A stretch of DNA of 64,000 nucleotides from Pohlia nutans. Its lineage: Eukaryota; Streptophyta; Bryopsida; Bryales; Mniaceae. Position numbers and translations under genes: made by a program. The notes under the pieces are model-generated. The model had not been told where the DNA came from, searched no databases, and worked only from the letters and a program-made list of their open reading frames with translations. How positions within the stretch are numbered: the stretch's first letter is position 1; every line of letters begins with the position of its first letter. Of the stretch, positions 58,217-64,000 are shown piece by piece. Location of the stretch: NCBI GenBank assembly GCA_022496805.1, contig CM040107.1:8514501-8578500 (forward strand), read 5' to 3'.

Positions 58217-59556
58217 ACAGTGGCCAGGGCGAACACAGCGACCAAGGATCTTCACTACAAAGACCACGATAAGGGTGGTTTTCAGAAGGCAATGGCAAAG
58301 AGGGTGGCCGGTATCGGCTCAGGGCAATGGCCAGGGTTCACACATCGAGAATGGCGAACACTACAAGCAAGAGGGTCAAAATGGTTTGTAGAAGACAATG
58401 GAGAAAAAGGTGGCCGGTACCGGGTGGGGGCAACGGCGAGGGTACATACAACGACAATGGCAAACACAGCAAGCAGGTTGATCAAAATAGTTTGTAGAAG
58501 ACAATGGCGAAGAGGGTGGTTGGTACCAGCTGGGGGCATAACAATGGCGAACCCTATAAGCAAGGATATGGCGAACACTAGAAGCATTGACAATGGCAAA
58601 CACTAGAAGCAAGGATATCAAAATGAACACAATGACAAGGAAGATCACACGGCGAATACGACAGCCTATGTCATCAAAATGGGCGAACACGACAATCAGG
58701 GAAGAGGAAGACAACAACGGTGGCCAGGGCGAACACAAGCAAGAAGATCAAAATGAAGACAACGACCAAGGGGTTTAAATAGACAGGGCGAACCCTAACC
58801 CGCCGCCAAGGCCATGCGGCCATGGCTAGGGTCATGGCCAGGGCCACGGCCAGGTCCATCTTCATGGCCATGGCTAGGGCCATCGCCAAGTCATTACAGG
58901 GGGAACACAACCAAGGCGAACAGGAGGGCCATGGTTAGGAAAATAAAAAAATAAAAAAATAGGTCAAGTTAAGGATTGGCCAGGGTCATGCACCTTGGCT
59001 AGAAGGCGATCACGAAATCCAGGGCCAGGGTAATGGCCATGGCTGTGGCCATGGCCATGACCAGGGACATTGTCAGGGATTAGGGTCAGGGCCATGGCCA
59101 GGCCATTAACCAGTTTGGCTATAATATATACGTACGGGCTCTCATTTACTGTCTCCTCGTGTAGTTGGCTGCCAGCTGGAATCATGCACCAAACCACCCG
59201 TCCGTTGCTTATCAAGCACCACTTTAATTATTCAAAGTCGTGCATAATTACCAAAGGCCTTCTAAGGACTCTCATGTACCTTCAGTTATGTCTTACGACC
59301 GGCAGGAGGAATCATTAACCTCCACCCTTCGAGCAGTTAATCATTGACCTACTCTCTCAATTACTTTCACACCACAGCTCTATACAACAGCAGTGTAACT
59401 TATTTCTTTATGGATTGGGTGAATTAACTTTAGAGGGCTCATCCCAACGCGCAACTGCCATACAACATACAAAGTGAGAATGGAGTAATATGCAAAGAAT
59501 GTAGAAGTCAAATGAAAATATAGAAACGATAAAATCGTACAATCAAAATCGTACAA
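58217..59556. repeat. GC-rich GGCCAGGGCGAACAC repeat, right flank of CACTA-2
   Basis: Repeated TGGCCAGGGCGAACACA and GGGTGGCCGGTA(T/C)CGG blocks to about 58780, then a CATGGCCAGGGC-type low-complexity run (58800-59110). It begins with ACA, the second target-duplication copy. From 59110 to 59556 no feature is seen. Confidence 0.65.
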
Positions 59557-60959
59557 TCAAAATGAGTCTGCATCAGACTCAATAGCAATGTCATCGACAT
59601 ATGTAAGCACCCTTGGATCATAGTGTCCACGAGGTGCTGAAAAACACAAAGAATGGCTAGAGCCAACAATGGCAAAGGCTGTTGCCAATGCTTCGGCAAA
59701 CACTGGCACTCTTTGAGGTGAATTGTTAGGGCTGTGCAGACTCTGCATCGAATCTCTCAGATTTAAACAGCGCTGTCGTAGTGGTGTGGCACTTGGCAAA
59801 CTGCACATCATAGAACTGTTGAAATATTAGAAAACTCTATACCCATGTAGGTTTAATAACTTGTACACTCGATTTGCATTAAATAATCCCAACAAACTTA
59901 CACACATATAGAGTTGAGTTGCTCATCAGGAACAGTGTCATCGTCTGAATCAGGAAGCAGGATTGAAGCGATGTTGGTTAGCGTTTTACAGATCTGAATA
60001 GCAACGAGGGGCTTCAAGACCTCCGCAAATAGCTTTGAATCACTTTCAAGAGTTACAATGTGACGATTGCTGGCTTGGGCTGCTCAAATAGAAGCACCTG
60101 CGCAACAGAGCACAAAAGAATAAGTAGAATTAAGATTTAAAATCCCATAAACTTGAGCCATTTATTCAATGTGCAAGTGATATACCTGTGGAGGCAGTGA
60201 AGTCTGCCACGATACCAGCCGGTGGGGTTAGACCGTGCATAAACAACTTTATGAGAACGTCGGATTTCTCTTTCGGACCACGCCATGGCTTGCCGGTGTC
60301 CTTTCGCAAGAGTTGTGACTCGCACGTCACCGCGTTGAAAAGGATGTCATCACAAGCCAAATCAACCTAAGGAATAGTGGGGTCTTTTGCAATAAGCAGG
60401 GGAGGTGGTTGCCTAGCCGCCGTTGATGGGACATCTCGTGTCATGAGAACCGCCTTGAACTTCAGAGTCTACAAAAAACAATTTGTCATATTAATACACC
60501 GATTTCGTATTAACAAATATGTACAAGAGTATAAACTAGTGGAAAAATCTATGAAAGAAAGAAGAACTCACATTTTTGGTTGGATGGAGGGGGTTCGGAA
60601 GATGGAGGTAGTTGATGATAGTCCACTCATCAACTAGTAAAGTTTTTAAAGTAAGACATAACTTCTTTCTTCACAATATGAGTGTCGAGGTAAAAAGGAG
60701 AAATGCACCATCGTCATTGAGGAATGCATATGCAAACCCCTTTGTGACCTTCAGAAATCCCTCTAGGCTCTCATTCTAATGTGGTACCTGAGAGGGAGGG
60801 TCGGAGACACCAGGGACCCTCAACCCCTCTGGATACTCTGCAATGAATAGATCAACTCCAGGTTTCTCTACAATTTTTCCATCAAAGAAGAGATGTCTAG
60901 AGGCACCAACTTGCATGACATTAGAGGGGATCACGTATTAATCATAGATAGTGCAATAC

Positions 60960-61500
60960 AACCAACACAGGGCAAACAAGGAAATATGGCTATCACGAAC
61001 ACAACGACCAGTGCCAGTGCGAACTTAACGACCAGGTCCAGGGCGAACATCGCGACTCGGGCACGAGTGAACATTACGATCGGAGCTAGGGCGAACACAA
61101 CAACCAGGGCTAGGGCGAACACGACGACCAAAGTGGTCACCACACCATAGGCTAGGGTAGCCGGCACCGCCGATGGTGCCATGAGTTGGGTGAACAAGAG
61201 GCCCAGAGCTATCTCACACCCAAGCAATGCAAGTGCAGGGTGACCACCTTGGTCACTAGGGCCAAGACGATTGCGACAGCCAAGGTGATCACCACGCCCT
61301 GGGCCATGGTAGCCGGTACCGGCCATAGTGCCAAAAGTTAGGTGAACACGAGGCACAGGCCATCACACATCCAGGCCAGGCAGGTGCAGGGCGACCACGA
61401 TAACTAGGGCCGAGACGATTACGACGGCCAAGGTGCTCAATACGCCCTGCGCCAGGGTAGCCGATACCGGCCATCGTGCCAAGGAGCTGGGCCAAAGTGA
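60960..61500. repeat. Intronic GAACACNACGACCA repeat with CCGGTACCGG words
   Basis: Lies between two exons of the methyltransferase pseudogene. Units such as AGGGCGAACACAACAACCAG and GGTAGCC(G/-)GTACCGGCCAT recur (about 61152, 61312 and 61457, ~150 bp apart). Same family as the flanks of CACTA-2. Confidence 0.65.
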
Positions 61501-61989
61501 CAATCCAGGACTATGCTCAAGATCACGTTGTAATCGTAAAGAAAACAAGACACTATCAAAAAGCATGCAAGCACAAGGATAGAAAGATAATTGAAGCAAT
61601 ATTCACCTTCTTCAAAAAGTGAAAGATCTCATCGTACTCTGTGCTGAATTTACTAGTCCTCTTCTTCTCGTCTGCCATTTGCAAAAAAGAGTCGTTGACA
61701 AGAAGATCAAGTGTGGTGGAGTTTGATACGCTTACGCCTACTTTGCTCAACATGGGACCTCGCTTTGGGGGCAAGACGCACCCAATTTGAGTAGAGGATT
61801 GTGGAGAAGACAGCTATAACCGCTTCGCAGTTGGCTCTACAGTTGACACAATTGTGGTCTCCACAGCTACATGCGCAGGCACTGGTGCAGGCGCAAGTGC
61901 TGGTTTACGCACAGGTGCAGTTGCTAGCACTGGTGCAGGTGCTTGAGGAGGTGTAGATGATGGTGCACACAAGGGAAGTGAACACGAGG

Positions 61990-62400
61990 GAGCGGGCCAA
62001 AATGAGGGTGGCCGGTACTGGCCATGGTGCCAGAAGCACCCCTGTCCACATCACGAGTGCCACGAGCAGAAAGAACACGAGGGAGATGAACACTCGCGAG
62101 AGGGTCGTCGAGAGAGTGGCCAGTACCGGCCATGGTGCCAGAGGCACCCCTGTCCACATTACGAGTGCCACGAGCAGGAAGAACACGAGGGAGATGAACA
62201 CTCGCGAGAGGGCCTTCGAGAGGGTGGCTGGTACCGGCCATGGTGCCAAGGGCAGCCCACACCACGGCACGAGTGCCACGAGCAGGGAAAACACGAGGAA
62301 ATGAATACTTGGAGAGGCCCTGGGAGAGGGTGGCCGGTACCGGCCATGGTGCCAGGGGCACCCCACACCACGTGACGAGCAGGGCCAGGAGATGGGAAAA
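61990..62400. repeat. Intronic minisatellite of ~108 bp, four copies
   Basis: The phrase GGTGGCCGGTACCGGCCATG (with variants) starts at 62007, 62115, 62223 and 62329, spacing 108, 108 and 106 bp. The core GGCCGGTACCGGCC is a perfect 14-bp palindrome. Each unit also has GAGGGAGATGAACACTCGCG. It sits in another methyltransferase intron. Confidence 0.85.
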
Positions 62401-63703
62401 CATGAGGGAGACAAACACTTGCTTTATAGAGATGAACCCTTTCCACAGCCACGACTATAACGAGGGCAGATCATATCACGGCCATGGTGACACCGGAGGC
62501 ATCACGAGTAACGCCTCTACACTCGTGACGCCGGAAATTGTCAGTACCACGTACAAAGATCATGACCAGGGTCTGCATCATCATGACTAGGAAGTGGGTG
62601 GCCGGGACACTAAACATTTCAATATTTCTTGAAGATGAATTATGTTGCACGATATTGAGAATTGTACCTTGTTGAACATTGTTGTCTGCTTCCACGATGT
62701 TGTTCGCCGCCACCACACAATCCAACGTCCCTTCATTTTCCACATGCTCGCTTTGTACCTCCTCTCCTCTACCCTCCATGTTTGCCTCAACCACAGGGAC
62801 CTTAGTGTCCGATGAAACCTCCATCTGGTACATACAAGGAAAAGACCAGTCATACTTTAGTACATGCATTTGCTCAATCACAAGATAGGGTTAGAAGCAA
62901 GGAATTGCTCTACCTAATGCTCTTGAACATGCAAACTTAAAACCCTAAATATGTGCTTACCGCTAGTTGTACTGGAGGGCGAGTTTGGCCAGGATCTCTT
63001 CTGTCCAAGGCATGTTCAGGAATGACAGCAACGGATAGGGCGAGTCCAAATACCCTAAAACCTACACTATTGTCCTCGCCTACGGTAAAGTCTAGGACGA
63101 ACAGAGCTAGGGCTTCACGGCTACTAAGTGGTAGGACCAGGGCGATGACCAGGGTTAGGAAGACCACGTCGAGGACGGCCAGTGCGTTGTCAAACAAGGC
63201 TATGTGGTCGTCGCGAACACAGCAAGGGCGGCGAAGGCCTAGTGAGGACGACCACGATGAGGACGAGCAGGGCGTGGACAGGGTTAGGGTGTGGACAGCG
63301 CCAGGGCGTGGACAGCGCCAGGGCGTGGACAGCTAGGGCTCAGGGTTCGACGGGGCCTCCTCGACACTTTAACAAAAACCCTCCACAAAATAGGTGTAAT
63401 AAGGTTGGCATAATTCACCTCGACGTCTAACTCCTCTTCTTCGAATTCAAGTTCTTCACTAATAGAGGGTTGATCGCTTTGTTCTGGAGTCTTGTAAGTA
63501 TGCGTCTCCTCCATGGTCTCTGCAATCGTCTCCAATCCTTGCTCAGTGACAACGTTGCTATACTCCAAGACCCTGCCAGTGTTCTCTTGGACTCATTCTT
63601 CACTACTACCACACCATGTCCGCATCTTGTTTCGCTTTTGTTGCTTTGAACTACTGAACCTCAGACCACTCTTACGTCTTCTCTTTGGGCCTCCTCTAGG
63701 CAT

Positions 63704-64000
63704 ATTGAAGAACTCCCATTGCTCAATCGGTTTAACACATTAGAACTTGTAATGGCAATTACTAAAGCCTTATTCTAAGAATCACTATCAGTACTAAGCA
63801 GCCTCTTGTCAGGCTATCGGCTATTCATAAAGTTAGACAACCAGAGTTCAAATCAGTCAGCACCATATTTAGAGCTTCAGCGCCGTCCCTGCTTAAACAG
63901 ATTTTCATTTTAGATTCGGAATCCACAATTAACTTGCCTTGTTTCTCATCGTGCTCAATTTTATTCTAGAAATCTGTGAGTGTTTTGACGGCTACTTCTT
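63704..64000. other. Non-coding right edge
   Basis: Upstream of the methyltransferase start. No gene or repeat recognised; any promoter of the methyltransferase gene would lie here. Confidence 0.3.

Larger units (their letters stand above)
59557..63703 (-). pseudogene. Beta-class amino DNA methyltransferase (N6-adenine/N4-cytosine type), about seven exons, six in-frame stops
   Basis: Exons inferred on the minus strand: 63703-63419, ~62824-62613, ~61965-61607, ~60945-60572, 60468-60186, 60097-59902 and 59800-59557; the last three junctions and phases fit exactly. ATG at 63703 gives a basic, NLS-like MPRGGPKRRRKSG, then acidic and Pro/Ala-rich regions. The catalytic part has motif IV-like GVSDPPSQ, then FAYAFLNDDGAFLLF, the motif X-like WRGPKEKSDVLIKLF and the SAM-binding motif I VADFTASTGAS followed by ASNRHIVTLESD. 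Motif IV before motif I marks the beta class. Stops: TGA 63593, TAG 61815, TAG 60776, TGA 60671, TAG 60367, TGA 60084 (plus coordinates). Such enzymes methylate adenine or cytosine amino groups in DNA. This copy is dead as read. Upstream exon boundaries are approximate. Confidence 0.72.

Noticed and set aside
57719..58267. Long overlapping ORFs at the CACTA-2 right end
   Set aside because: Encoded by repeated CCACGTCA units on both strands; low complexity, no motif.
61905..62452. Three overlapping ORFs of 97-169 codons on the minus strand
   Set aside because: They read through the ~108-bp minisatellite in several frames at once; repeat artefact within an intron.

Overview
The window looks like repeat-rich nuclear DNA of a land plant or streptophyte alga. 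It has GT-AG introns of 100 bp to 2.7 kb, Ty3/gypsy and CACTA (En/Spm) elements with plant-type TNP2 domains, plant-transposon-type accessory ORFs, and a satellite carrying the plant telomere word CCCTAAA. No intact housekeeping gene, rRNA, tRNA or CRISPR was seen. The species cannot be named from sequence alone; a seed-free plant is a guess from remembered family resemblance.

Layout. 1-1 kb: decayed MULE-like transposase with one intron. 1.4-5.2 kb: tandem repeats, a pyrimidine-rich leader and a nearly intact accessory-type ORF with a C2H2-like finger. 5.5-6.5 kb (minus): decayed plant-transposon-protein-like ORF. 6.6-9.0 kb and 28.99-32.3 kb: two halves of one Ty3/gypsy element, followed by a probable 3' LTR. 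Its RNase H codons are split by a 19,986-bp CACTA element (9001-28986, target duplication GGA) that carries a 7-exon TNPA/Transposase_24-like gene (minus), a TNP2 gene (plus) and a MITE in a TNP2 intron. The Ty3 pol frame continues, with stops, into an accessory domain homologous to the 2.9-4.6 kb ORF. 33.7-35.2 kb: decayed gene with a DGNHR motif. 35.2-37.8 kb: non-coding with short repeats. 37.8-39.8 kb (minus): second copy of the 5.5-6.5 kb ORF family. 40,216-58,216: an 18,001-bp CACTA-type element with no recognisable transposase, target duplication ACA, arms rich in GACGTC-like words and ~467-bp tandem repeats, a possible second CACTA-type element nested in it, and a 9.1-kb satellite of 38-bp monomers carrying telo-box words. 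58.2-63.7 kb: GGCCAGGGCGAACAC-type repeats and a multi-exon, minus-strand pseudogene of a beta-class amino (N6-adenine/N4-cytosine) DNA methyltransferase.

How it fits together. The sequence records successive insertions: Ty3, then CACTA-1 into it, then a MITE into CACTA-1. Separately, CACTA-2 entered a GC-rich repeat tract between two decayed minus-strand genes. Nearly every coding sequence is broken by in-frame stops that are mostly TAG or TGA, the pattern expected from C-to-T decay of methylated DNA. CACTA-1 is the youngest large unit: its ends, TSD and first gene are almost intact. The three least ordinary items are the methyltransferase pseudogene, the telo-box satellite inside a giant non-autonomous transposon, and the Ty3 pol-accessory fusion.
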